This document shows, in pieces, positions 7,880 through 14,708 of a stretch of DNA of 47,852 nucleotides. The notes beneath the pieces are model-generated. The model was given only the letters and a program-made list of their open reading frames with translations, did not search any database and was not told the origin of the DNA. The translations under genes were made by a program, and so were the position numbers. Numbering within the stretch: position 1 is the first letter of the stretch; every line of letters begins with the position of its first letter. Source of the stretch: Microcoleus sp. AS-A8 (GTDB lineage: Bacteria > Cyanobacteriota > Cyanobacteriia > Cyanobacteriales > Coleofasciculaceae); assembly GCA_039962225.1 (NCBI GenBank), contig JAMPKV010000039.1:1-47852 (forward strand), read 5' to 3'.

Positions 7880-9427
7880 ACTATCTAGCTCCCTGGCTCT
7901 GTCGCCAACCTCCTCTGCTACTTCAAAATCAATGATTTGTCCGGAGCCATCGCGCTGCACGATCAATAAATCTTCGTGAGCACGAACCCAAGCGCGACCC
8001 ATGCTTGCCTTCATCGCACTAGCAGAACGCAGATGCTCACGCATCTGTGCGGCCTGTGCCTTCACAGCAGAAACATCAATTTCTGGCTCCTTCTCTGGCT
8101 CCTCCTCCAGCTCTGGCTCTAAGGTGGCGGCAGGAAGCGCTTCGTTTGTCATGGCGGAGGGAAGCTCATGGAGCTGCACAGAATTGGTCGCCAAGGTTTG
8201 GATAGCCGCTGCGGCCTCCTCAATCGTTACCTGTTTTTCCGGTAAAACCTCAGCAGGAATATAAGCGTTACTTACGCCTAGAGCTTGTTGTTTTTTCCAT
8301 TCATCATTGAGGTTGGCTAAATGGCGCTTGTAGCCGTTCCAAAGTGTCCGAGCCTCATTCACATCCCTCATGGCCTTAAAGACAGCTTCAGTAGCCTGAG
8401 ATGCCGTCATGTAGTTAGCCTCAAACGTTCGCTTGAGGTAGGAAATAAAATTCGGGAACGGGCACCCCGGTTTCACCTCCCATTCCTGCTTTTCACAGGT
8501 GCCCACCGGCTCTCCCCGGCGATACTCATTCAAGTACTCACATGGCTCACCAACATTCACTGACTTGAGAATTTGGTTAGCCCATCCGAGGGGCGATCGC
8601 ACACCGGATTTATTCTTGCCCAGCTCCAGCAGCTCTTGGTAAAAACCGTCCCGTTCCTCTTGGGATTTGAAACCCTGGAGCGCATCGAATTGCGTCGGTT
8701 TAGAGTATTTTACGTTGCGCGGGGCGGCGGAAAACTGATCTTCTCCCGGATGTTGGTTGTCCTGAGTTATTTTCTTGTGACAATTTTCTACTTCATCCGG
8801 GTTGACAAAATCAGGAATTTTGGTATTTGCTTCTTCATTGATTAAATCCAAGCTCTTCTCTCGCTCTTGAGAGAGTTCTTTGGAAGTATTTTGGAATTCT
8901 TTGTATATAGAACAATCTGGATTATTCCAGATTGCTTTCTGGAAATATCCAGATTGCAATCTGGATAATTTCAGATTGGCTCTGCGAGAGCGTTTGGGCG
9001 GCTGACCCGAACGCGAATTTAGTAAATCCACGCCAGTATCATCAAGCAGCTTCTGGTAGTTAATCCTGTACCATTTGCGCTGGTTATCCTCCTGCATATG
9101 AGGCGCTGGAGTAGCGAAGCCAATGCTCCGTTTCAGCTCGTGAAACCTTGCACTTATAAGCCATCCCAGCTTTTCCAGCTGGCGAATATATCCTCCAATC
9201 TGATCGATGCTGAGCCAGGGAAACTGCTCTTGTATCTCCTTGTAACCGTTGTAGATCCACTTCGTTTCATCTTTAAGCAGATATCCCGAATGCTTATTTT
9301 GCAGCCAGTAATGAAACCGCTGAAGCAGCAGCGTAGGCCGTTCGCTACCCAGGTAAGTGGCGATCGCGTGGTGGCAGATCGAGAAAAAGTTAGCTTCGTG
9401 GCACCCTAAATTTAAAGACGTATTCAT
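7871..9427 (-). CDS. Probable plasmid replication initiator
   Basis: This 518-aa protein has an N-terminal winged-helix segment (about residues 30-105: LLLQRFHYWLQNK..., WIYNGYKEIQEQFPWLSIDQ, then a recognition-helix-like IGGYIRQLEKLGWLIS). That layout is seen in phage- and plasmid-type replication proteins. The middle is hydrophilic; the C-terminal third has an acidic stretch (LEPELEEEPEKEPEID) before a helical end. No helicase, primase or HUH nickase motif is visible. The role is inferred from the domain, the plasmid context, and the GCGTACC repeats 55-90 bp upstream of its ATG. GGAGG lies 4 bases before the start. A 68-codon frame upstream ends overlapping this ATG and might couple translation. 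Confidence 0.55.
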   Translation of the reverse strand: MNTSLNLGCHEANFFSICHHAIATYLGSERPTLLLQRFHYWLQNKHSGYLLKDETKWIYNGYKEIQEQFPWLSIDQIGGYIRQLEKLGWLISARFHELKRSIGFATPAPHMQEDNQRKWYRINYQKLLDDTGVDLLNSRSGQPPKRSRRANLKLSRLQSGYFQKAIWNNPDCSIYKEFQNTSKELSQEREKSLDLINEEANTKIPDFVNPDEVENCHKKITQDNQHPGEDQFSAAPRNVKYSKPTQFDALQGFKSQEERDGFYQELLELGKNKSGVRSPLGWANQILKSVNVGEPCEYLNEYRRGEPVGTCEKQEWEVKPGCPFPNFISYLKRTFEANYMTASQATEAVFKAMRDVNEARTLWNGYKRHLANLNDEWKKQQALGVSNAYIPAEVLPEKQVTIEEAAAAIQTLATNSVQLHELPSAMTNEALPAATLEPELEEEPEKEPEIDVSAVKAQAAQMREHLRSASAMKASMGRAWVRAHEDLLIVQRDGSGQIIDFEVAEEVGDRARELDSEL

Positions 9428-9481
9428 GCTTCCTCCAGGTTTGCGTGAAGGAGGCTAAATGCTAACCTTGAAGTAGACTTT

Positions 9482-9514
9482 CGCGTACCTGCGTACCCGC
9501 GTACCCAAGTACGC
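9482..9514. repeat. GCGTACC iteron-like repeats upstream of the replication gene
   Basis: Three contiguous 8-bp units, CGCGTACC, TGCGTACC and CGCGTACC (9482-9505), are followed by CAAGTACGC, which inverts the core (GTACGC against GCGTAC). Exact 8-bp periodicity directly upstream of a probable Rep gene suits initiator binding, autoregulation, or both. Confidence 0.55.
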
Positions 9515-9657
9515 AAAAGTTTGGTTCTTAGCTTAAAGCTAGCAGCCTCCAGGAGCCAGCTCAGAATTAATCCCGTCAAAGATATAGGTCTGGGCTGGTC
9601 ATCTTCTCTAGATTGAAATTTAGCGCTCAAGCTTCAGTATTTACAAGTTCAGAAAAG

Positions 9658-9687
9658 CCCTGGCAGCGTCATCTGTCGGGTTTTTTT
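9658..9687 (+). terminator. Strong intrinsic terminator facing away from rep
   Basis: CCCTGGCAG (9658-9666) pairs with CTGTCGGG (9673-9680) with one bulged T and a six-base loop, followed directly by TTTTTTT (9681-9687). It is a canonical terminator for a rightward transcript, yet no rightward gene precedes it. The minus strand carries only GGGCTTTT, so it may act weakly for the leftward gene at 9786. Confidence 0.65.
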
Positions 9688-9713
9688 CTTATTTGTTCAT
9701 GACTGTAGCGGAA

Positions 9714-9735
9714 GAACTATTTTCGGCAATAGTTC
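9714..9735. repeat. Inverted repeat downstream of the RHH gene
   Basis: GAACTATT (9714-9721) and AATAGTTC (9728-9735) form an 8-bp perfect stem with a 6-base loop, 50 bp beyond the stop of the leftward RHH gene. No T tract follows on either strand. It may protect the 3' end of a message or bind a regulator. Confidence 0.4.
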
Positions 9736-9785
9736 TGGGTTGTGGGAGCCAACAGCGGTGCGATTTCTCCTCACTCCTCGCCCCC

Positions 9786-10007
9786 TTACCCCCTGCCTTT
9801 GCCGCCACTGCTGGTGTCAGCAGTGGGGGGTTCGTTTTTACTCCTCTCCTCAAGCGCCCTAAGAATTACCGTTGCTGCCAAGTTACTTACTGGGCGGTTT
9901 TCTTGTTCTGCCCAGCTTTTTAGTTCCTCTATCTTCTCCTCCGTTAGATAAACCACTATTCGCGATCGCGATGGCATCGAAATTTTACAAATTAATTGTC
10001 TCTCCAT
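9786..10007 (-). CDS. CopG/Arc-like ribbon-helix-helix regulator
   Basis: This protein is 73 aa from ATG 10007, or 63 aa from ATG 9977. The domain itself begins MPSRSRIVVYLTEEKIEEL at the second ATG and has the RHH layout: strand SRIVVYL, helix A EEKIEELKSWAEQENR, helix B SNLAATVILRALEER. GAAGGA sits two bases before the upstream ATG, closer than usual, so either start is possible. It lies between the replication region and the parM operon, divergent from parM, and could repress either. A Gly/Ser-rich tail ends the protein. Confidence 0.65.
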   Translation of the reverse strand: MERQLICKISMPSRSRIVVYLTEEKIEELKSWAEQENRPVSNLAATVILRALEERSKNEPPTADTSSGGKGRG

Positions 10008-10063
10008 ATTCCTTCGAGGACTGTAGAGTTGTCAAAATTCCTCAGAGTGCCTCTTGACTCCTT

Positions 10064-10195
10064 GGAGCGGCTCCATTATCCTAACAGGTATCAGCCCAAG
10101 ATTGCCCAATGCAGGAAAGCGCGAGAGAAACGCGACAAGACTGGGCAAGAAGCTGTTTACTCTTCAAAAACGGCTCAAAAGTAGACATAGAGCCG
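10064..10195. promoter_or_regulatory. Inverted-repeat region upstream of parM (candidate parC/operator)
   Basis: Three dyads cluster here: GGAGCGGCTCC (10064-10074), TTGCCCA (10102-10108) with TGGGCAA (10142-10148), and CGGCTC (10171-10176) with GAGCCG (10190-10195). In ParM-type partition systems the centromere and operator lie directly upstream of the actin-like gene. The sequences show the symmetry; the partition role is inferred. Confidence 0.4.
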
Positions 10196-10233
10196 CTTAG
10201 AGATTTATTTTGCGAGTTTCAGGAGAAAAATTC

Positions 10234-11310
10234 ATGGTTACGACGCATCAGCCCCAATCGGCTGGAATGACCCGCCAGAACCCACCGATTGCGGGTGGGG
10301 TTGATAATGGGGCAGGATTGGTCAAGGTCTGCATGGGCAGCGGAGCGCAGCAAATGCGAATCCGCACCCCTGCCAAGGTCTATGAAGTGCGTGAAGAATT
10401 GGATGATATTCTCACGTCAAAAGAAGGCGGTCACTTTTTTTACCAGGACGGCGAACGCCAAGACCTCGTGGGACGTGAATTCTTGACTGGAGCATTGGCA
10501 GCATGGAAAGCCCCAGCGACCCACATCAAGCTGAGCGATGACCCAGTACTGAAGGTGGAGTACTGCTTGCACACATTGCTAGGTGCGTTGGGCACGCTAC
10601 CTCCGAAGCAGGAGTGGCACATGTTTCTGGTTCTTTCGATCCACGCGAAAGTGTTTCGTGATGCTCTAGCCGATAAGGTACGGGGAATGCACATCGTTTC
10701 GTTTAACGGTAAAAGCAACCCTACCTCGCGAGTCCACCTCAACATTTCATTGGTGGCACCAGAAGGGGCAGGCTCTTACGCTTATTGCAATGCCGCAAAA
10801 CCAGAACCACTTGTTGACCGCACAGCACACGTTATTGCAGTGGATTTTGGCACCTCAACAGTAATCCCGACTGTATTTGCGCCTGGTGGCAAAATCATCC
10901 ATCGCAAGGTGTTGGAGGTTGGCGGTTGTATCGATTTACTGGATGCTATTGCTGCTGACCCAGAACTAATCGCCTTCTTGGGTAAGGGCAAAGCAGGAAG
11001 TGTCGAAACGGTACGCCAGGGCATCGAAAATAAATCGTTCCAGTACGGCACGCGCCCATTTAACTTTCGTAACATTTATGCACGTCATCTAACGCCCTGG
11101 CTCAGCGATCGCCTACGCCTTGTGGAGAAGGAGGTTGAAGAATGGAAGGATGCGGCACAGAGTTTCGTGGCCTGGGGGGGCGGCGTGGAAATGCCTGGGG
11201 TCGCTCAGAAGTTAACTGACAGGGGAATCACTGCCGTTCCGGATGGCTGCTGGGCAAACGTGATCGGACTCCAGCGGATGGCAGAAGGTCGGTTAGCGAG
11301 AGGTAACTAA
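10234..11310 (+). CDS. parM: ParM-type actin-like plasmid segregation ATPase
   Basis: This 358-aa protein resembles plasmid actin-like ATPases, which form filaments that push plasmid copies apart. It has a phosphate-1-like element near the N-terminus (GGVDNGAGLVKV), a phosphate-2-like element VIAVDFGTSTVIPTVF (about residues 201-216), and a C-terminal adenosine-binding segment FVAWGGGVEMPGV. ATG 10234 is preferred because AGGAG lies 8 bases upstream; a TTG at 10210 is in frame but weaker. It opens a rightward operon. The next gene begins 2 bp after the stop and may be its ParR-like adaptor. The fold call is firm. The partition role fits, but some plasmid and phage actins do other jobs. Confidence 0.75.
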   Translation: MVTTHQPQSAGMTRQNPPIAGGVDNGAGLVKVCMGSGAQQMRIRTPAKVYEVREELDDILTSKEGGHFFYQDGERQDLVGREFLTGALAAWKAPATHIKLSDDPVLKVEYCLHTLLGALGTLPPKQEWHMFLVLSIHAKVFRDALADKVRGMHIVSFNGKSNPTSRVHLNISLVAPEGAGSYAYCNAAKPEPLVDRTAHVIAVDFGTSTVIPTVFAPGGKIIHRKVLEVGGCIDLLDAIAADPELIAFLGKGKAGSVETVRQGIENKSFQYGTRPFNFRNIYARHLTPWLSDRLRLVEKEVEEWKDAAQSFVAWGGGVEMPGVAQKLTDRGITAVPDGCWANVIGLQRMAEGRLARGN

Positions 11311-11312
11311 CA

Positions 11313-11669
11313 ATGGCATCGAATACACGAATTCGCATTGAGCCGGACATAGAAGACTACCTTCGCTCCCAATCCGAGAGAGTCATCGGAAAAGCTGGCG
11401 ACACCATAACAGGAGCCGAGGTGACCACGCTTGCCAACCGTTTACTTTACGAGCACAAACTCGCGCAGTCGATGGCGAAACAGGTTCCATTCGCACGGCT
11501 TTTCAACAGTTTTAATCGGCTTGTGGAATGGTTACCTGGAATCGCAAGGAACGTTATCGCAATGCCTCAATCCTCACCCTCCGTGTTGAAAGAAGAGGCA
11601 ATATCCGAACCCGACAACTTTGATTTCGATGCTGACTTCGCTGCTCAGTTTGAGGACGAAGCAGCGTGA
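11313..11669 (+). CDS. Possible ParR-like adaptor
   Basis: This 118-aa protein starts 2 bp after parM. The N-terminus, MASNTRIRIEPDIEDYLRSQ, followed by a helical segment (GAEVTTLANRLLYEHKLAQS), suits an RHH-type DNA-binding domain. The C-terminus is acidic and aromatic (DNFDFDADFAAQFEDEAA), like the filament-contacting tails of ParR proteins. There is no clear sequence match that I recognise, so the adaptor role rests on order, size and charge layout. Its stop overlaps the GTG of the next gene (GTGA), indicating translational coupling. Confidence 0.5.
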   Translation: MASNTRIRIEPDIEDYLRSQSERVIGKAGDTITGAEVTTLANRLLYEHKLAQSMAKQVPFARLFNSFNRLVEWLPGIARNVIAMPQSSPSVLKEEAISEPDNFDFDADFAAQFEDEAA

Positions 11670-11812
11670 CCGTAACGTACTTGAATCTCACCCCCGGCAA
11701 ACTTATCGAATGGCTTGCCTCCCAACCACCGCCAACGACACGAGAGGAAGCGCAACAGCTGAAACGAGTGAGGCGATTAATCAAAACGTCGAGAGACGAG
11801 GAGAACGAATAA
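11666..11812 (+). CDS. 48-aa protein of the parM operon
   Basis: A short frame starts at GTG 11666, overlapping the previous stop as GTGA, and ends at TAA 11810-11812, overlapping the next ATG as TAATG. The product (MTVTYLNLTPGKLIEWLASQ, then a Pro/Thr and Arg/Lys-rich helix ending DEENE) is basic and probably helical. The tight overlap on both sides is the main evidence that it is real. No family recognised. Confidence 0.5.
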   Translation: MTVTYLNLTPGKLIEWLASQPPPTTREEAQQLKRVRRLIKTSRDEENE

Positions 11813-12057
11813 TGTTTCAACTACCCGATATTCCTAACATTGATGCCAATTTCAGCGAAGCCATCCCAGACGCTCACCTTGAATCCATTCGCCAGGAACA
11901 CGAGCCGTTTCTCACGAAACTAGAGGCATTGGCGGTTCTCGCGATCGCAACCAACGACTGGAATGCATTTGATGCCCATCTTGTGGACTTCCAGAGTGAA
12001 AATGACCTTCATGGTGAAACCGGAATTGCTATTGGAGAGGAGCCTATAAACGAATGA
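11812..12057 (+). CDS. 81-aa acidic protein of the parM operon
   Basis: ATG 11812 overlaps the upstream stop, and the stop overlaps the next ATG (ATGA at 12054). The product is acidic (MFQLPDIPNIDANFSEAIPD, then helices with KLEALAVLAIATNDWNAFDAHLVDF). No signal peptide or membrane segment is seen. A longer in-frame extension upstream exists, but the overlap and the AGGAG at 11799-11803 favour this start. No family recognised. Confidence 0.6.
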   Translation: MFQLPDIPNIDANFSEAIPDAHLESIRQEHEPFLTKLEALAVLAIATNDWNAFDAHLVDFQSENDLHGETGIAIGEEPINE

Positions 12058-12290
12058 CCAACCCATTTGACAGATTTACCCCAGACGTAATCATTCACAT
12101 CCCCCGTACCGAGCAAGGAGAAGCCGCCCGAAGTATGGCACTGGCGATGACCGACGCCGAATTGAAGGACTGGTGTAACAACATATCGATTCGGGACTTT
12201 GACGAGCCGTTTGACCCGGAGAAGTACCCCTGGCTGGACGGGTCTAGGGACGGCATGATCGACTTCGTTGTAGGGAGTTTCTTGCCGTGA
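12054..12290 (+). CDS. 78-aa protein of the parM operon
   Basis: Start ATG 12054 overlaps the previous stop by 4 bp and the stop overlaps the next GTG by 4 bp (GTGA). The sequence MTNPFDRFTPDVIIHIPRTE continues with an acidic helix (ARSMALAMTDAELKDWCNNI) and ends PWLDGSRDGMIDFVVGSFLP. It is a small soluble protein with a conserved look, of unknown function. The unbroken chain of overlaps implies coordinated translation with its neighbours. Confidence 0.6.
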   Translation: MTNPFDRFTPDVIIHIPRTEQGEAARSMALAMTDAELKDWCNNISIRDFDEPFDPEKYPWLDGSRDGMIDFVVGSFLP

Positions 12291-12517
12291 CCTGCCCCAA
12301 CTGCGCCGACACAGGCATCAAACTAAATCCACGGGTGTACGTGGAGTGGGGCAACCCAGAATCAGGCACCCTACCGTTAACCACCACATGTGAATATCAG
12401 ACGACAACCGAAGGTCAGGGCGCTGACGAATTGCACAGTCCCAGCGCTCCGACCAAAACCCGACGACCCAAGCAAAAGAATCGTAAGGACTACCCGAATT
12501 ATGTCATCAAACATTGA
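12287..12517 (+). CDS. 76-aa protein with an N-terminal CPNC motif
   Basis: The GTG start overlaps the upstream stop. The protein begins MTCPNCADTGIKLNPRVYV; a third Cys occurs in TTTCEYQTT, so a small zinc-binding knuckle is possible. The C-terminal half is basic (TKTRRPKQKNRKDYPN) and may contact nucleic acid. It overlaps the next gene by 17 bp in another frame. No family recognised. Confidence 0.5.
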   Translation: MTCPNCADTGIKLNPRVYVEWGNPESGTLPLTTTCEYQTTTEGQGADELHSPSAPTKTRRPKQKNRKDYPNYVIKH

Positions 12518-12755
12518 TTATGTTGCAGATTATATCTGCCGCATTTCAGGAATCCACGCTGGTCACCCTGACCGCATTCTTAACTCAAAATGGCGCATCG
12601 CCTCAAACATTGACCTGTTCCCAAAAGGAACTCTGGCACCAAACGGAACGTTGACCTCCGACCAAATCGCTCAAGTTGATGCCTACATCGCCAAATTCAA
12701 AGCTACTCCGGCCGGACAGGAAGCTATCGCCCAATACCAACGGAGGGCCAACTAA
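12501..12755 (+). CDS. 84-aa protein of the parM operon
   Basis: ATG 12501 gives MSSNIDYVADYICRISGIHA, then a segment with WRIASNIDLFPKGTLAPNGTL and a C-terminal helix (SDQIAQVDAYIAKFKATPAGQEAIAQYQRR). It overlaps the previous gene by 17 bp, and its stop shares bases with the ATG of the next gene (TAATG). An in-frame upstream extension exists but lacks a ribosome-binding site. Unknown function. Confidence 0.55.
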   Translation: MSSNIDYVADYICRISGIHAGHPDRILNSKWRIASNIDLFPKGTLAPNGTLTSDQIAQVDAYIAKFKATPAGQEAIAQYQRRAN

Positions 12756-12970
12756 TGCAACCGCAACTCACTCCGGCACAACTTGCCTTGATGGATTTTC
12801 TCGATAAATTGGCGACTTCTCCCTACTCACCCCAACTCATGGAAGAAGGAAACCAAGTAATCGACGCCGCTGTTGAGGAAAATCAACGACTTCTTGATTC
12901 TATTCACTCAGCAGCAGGTGCGATGAGAAATGTGCAGCAGTGCGCTCAGTTAGATGGAGGGATTCAGTAA
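12755..12970 (+). CDS. 71-aa helical protein of the parM operon
   Basis: ATG 12755 overlaps the upstream stop and GGAGG lies about 9 bases before it (12742-12746). The product, beginning MQPQLTPAQLALMDFLDKLA, is almost entirely helical and ends in NVQQCAQLDGGIQ. No membrane segment is seen. The stop overlaps the next ATG (TAATG). Unknown function. Confidence 0.55.
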   Translation: MQPQLTPAQLALMDFLDKLATSPYSPQLMEEGNQVIDAAVEENQRLLDSIHSAAGAMRNVQQCAQLDGGIQ

Positions 12971-13347
12971 TGTCACAACCAATTGGATACTCCACCGGAT
13001 ACAACCCAATGACTCAACAACCAGATATCCTGCACCAGCTTCAAGAGCGCTTCGGTTCTCAACTTCAGGAGATGAGTTACGAGCAGAAAATTGTCTTCCG
13101 GGCAGCGCTGGCTGATTACATTGCTAATAAGCCAGTACACATTCCTAGCCCCCATCCCGACGAAGTAACTCTGATGCAGAGCTGTATTGAGTCGGCAGGC
13201 GTAAATTGGAACATCTGGGACGATGACGAAGAACTGTGCCAATACATTGAGTCTTGCGAAACGCTTCACGAATCTGACATGGAGGGATTAATTGAATCCC
13301 TAACCGCACAAATCCGAGGCAAAGTCTACGCTTCTCGCAGCGTTTAA
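12970..13347 (+). CDS. 125-aa acidic protein of the parM operon
   Basis: ATG 12970 overlaps the preceding stop; GGAGG lies at 12956-12960. The protein has a Tyr/Asn/Gln-rich start (MSQPIGYSTGYNPMTQQPD), a helical region (LHQLQERFGSQLQEMSYEQK, ...RAALADYIANKP) and an acidic Trp-containing segment (NWNIWDDDEELCQYIES). It is soluble, with no recognised family. It is the last of the overlapping small genes; a 49-bp gap follows before the membrane-protein genes. Confidence 0.55.
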   Translation: MSQPIGYSTGYNPMTQQPDILHQLQERFGSQLQEMSYEQKIVFRAALADYIANKPVHIPSPHPDEVTLMQSCIESAGVNWNIWDDDEELCQYIESCETLHESDMEGLIESLTAQIRGKVYASRSV

Positions 13348-13396
13348 TCAACTATTCAATGCCCCTGGCGCAGTGCTAGGGGCATGGAGGGAATTC

Positions 13397-13834
13397 ATGC
13401 AAATTACAAGCCGTCAGGCAACCACCTACCTAATTGGAGCGCAAGTAGCGGCCTTAGTAGCTGGTTACGTTATTCGCTCACCTTCCTTACAAGCTGAAGC
13501 CGAAAGAAAAGACGCTATTCGTACCGAAGAAACAGCAGCAGCTTACGAGCAACAGGAAGCCATGAATCGAGCCAAAAGGTGTCTCGTACTCATGACCGAA
13601 CTTCCGATTACAGACGGCTCAGCCGCTTACTTCTCCTCCATCGAAGGAGGAAAACTGGTTATCCACAAAACCCGCCCCATACCCAGCGGAACCACCGTTT
13701 GCGACCAGTTTGGCAATACCGGAATTATCGCCTTTAACAGCGAAGGTAAACCCATCATTAACGACATCAAACGTCTGCCCTCAGAAGAAATGAAAAAAAT
13801 CCTCATTGAACGAGGCGTAACCAAATCGGAGTAA
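13397..13834 (+). CDS. 145-aa protein with an N-terminal membrane anchor
   Basis: ATG 13397 has GGAGGG 5-6 bases upstream, which favours it over the in-frame GTG at 13373. Residues 8-24 (TYLIGAQVAALVAGYVI) form one transmembrane segment, followed by a charged helical linker (AERKDAIRTEETAAAYEQQEAMNRAKR). The rest is a small globular domain (PITDGSAAYFSSIEGGKLVIHKTRPIPSGTTVCDQFGN). It lies 4 bp before another membrane protein. The topology suggests an anchored bitopic protein of an envelope complex. No family recognised. Confidence 0.6.
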   Translation: MQITSRQATTYLIGAQVAALVAGYVIRSPSLQAEAERKDAIRTEETAAAYEQQEAMNRAKRCLVLMTELPITDGSAAYFSSIEGGKLVIHKTRPIPSGTTVCDQFGNTGIIAFNSEGKPIINDIKRLPSEEMKKILIERGVTKSE

Positions 13835-13838
13835 CTTT

Positions 13839-14639
13839 ATGGCACTTGGCAAAAAAGAACAATCCCCCCAAATCATCCTTCCACCCAGCGCCCGAAGTGC
13901 GCCCCTATACGATGATTTCGACGAAGATAACATTCCGTTAAATCAACGCTTAGGTGATTTAAGCGACAAAACTTTCGGTTTCATTTTCAGCCCCAATACC
14001 ATTAAGTTTGGAATCTTAATCTTTGCAGGGTTCTGTATCGCCATTAATTTGGCTGGCTACTACGACTTACTCAACCAAGTCTTTACCACCCGCCTTGATG
14101 AATTTGGTAGAACACTACCCGTAGAAGCTCCAGTTGGAGAGAGAGTAGTTAGTTCGATTGTTCGTTTTCCTATCCTGGGCACATTAATCAATTGGCTGGA
14201 CAAACTAACCGGTGGGGTTGTTGCCCTAATTGGGGCAGTGGCCATCTGGTTCGTCGTTCAAGGACTAGAACTTTCTGGACGGTTCCACCTTTATCTTCCA
14301 GATGCCGCCCAAAACCTGCTTTACCGGGAAAATCGCAAGCGGATTGAGAACCCCTCCAACAACCAACCGGCCACCAAAAAAGCTTACAAGCTGGCATCTG
14401 GGGAAACAATGGCAATCCTCCGCTGGCTGTCACTAGCAGGGATTTTGGCCTATCTGGTGGATGCTTACGCGATGCATATAGCACGTCCCTGGATTGACGG
14501 GCTGGGAAATCCACTTTGGATTAACTGCATTTGGAATGGTTTAGCCGTCCTGGGAGTTGAACTGTCTCTAGTTTTATATCGCGGTTACAAAGCCGTCACA
14601 CTGTCTGCGGCAGAGAAAGCCGATAAAGACCGGCACTAA
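13839..14639 (+). CDS. 266-aa polytopic membrane protein
   Basis: About four transmembrane segments are visible: IKFGILIFAGFCIAINLAGYY (about 52-72), GVVALIGAVAIWFVVQG (about 125-142), LRWLSLAGILAYLVDAYA (about 193-210) and WINCIWNGLAVLGVELSLVL (about 226-246). The N-terminus is hydrophilic and acidic (YDDFDEDNIPLNQRL). It begins 4 bp after the anchored protein and precedes the P-loop ATPase. Order and topology suggest a membrane partner of that ATPase. Function unknown. Confidence 0.65.
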   Translation: MALGKKEQSPQIILPPSARSAPLYDDFDEDNIPLNQRLGDLSDKTFGFIFSPNTIKFGILIFAGFCIAINLAGYYDLLNQVFTTRLDEFGRTLPVEAPVGERVVSSIVRFPILGTLINWLDKLTGGVVALIGAVAIWFVVQGLELSGRFHLYLPDAAQNLLYRENRKRIENPSNNQPATKKAYKLASGETMAILRWLSLAGILAYLVDAYAMHIARPWIDGLGNPLWINCIWNGLAVLGVELSLVLYRGYKAVTLSAAEKADKDRH

Positions 14640-14708
14640 TGCCTGTGACCAATCACTAAATTTATGGGGCGTCCTCAAGATGCCCCAATATTTCAGGAGG
14701 GATTGAAA

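Noticed and set aside
9424-9630. 68-codon leftward frame overlapping the rep start
   Set aside because: It runs through the GCGTACC repeats and has no recognisable domain. It is kept only as a possible leader peptide in the findings.
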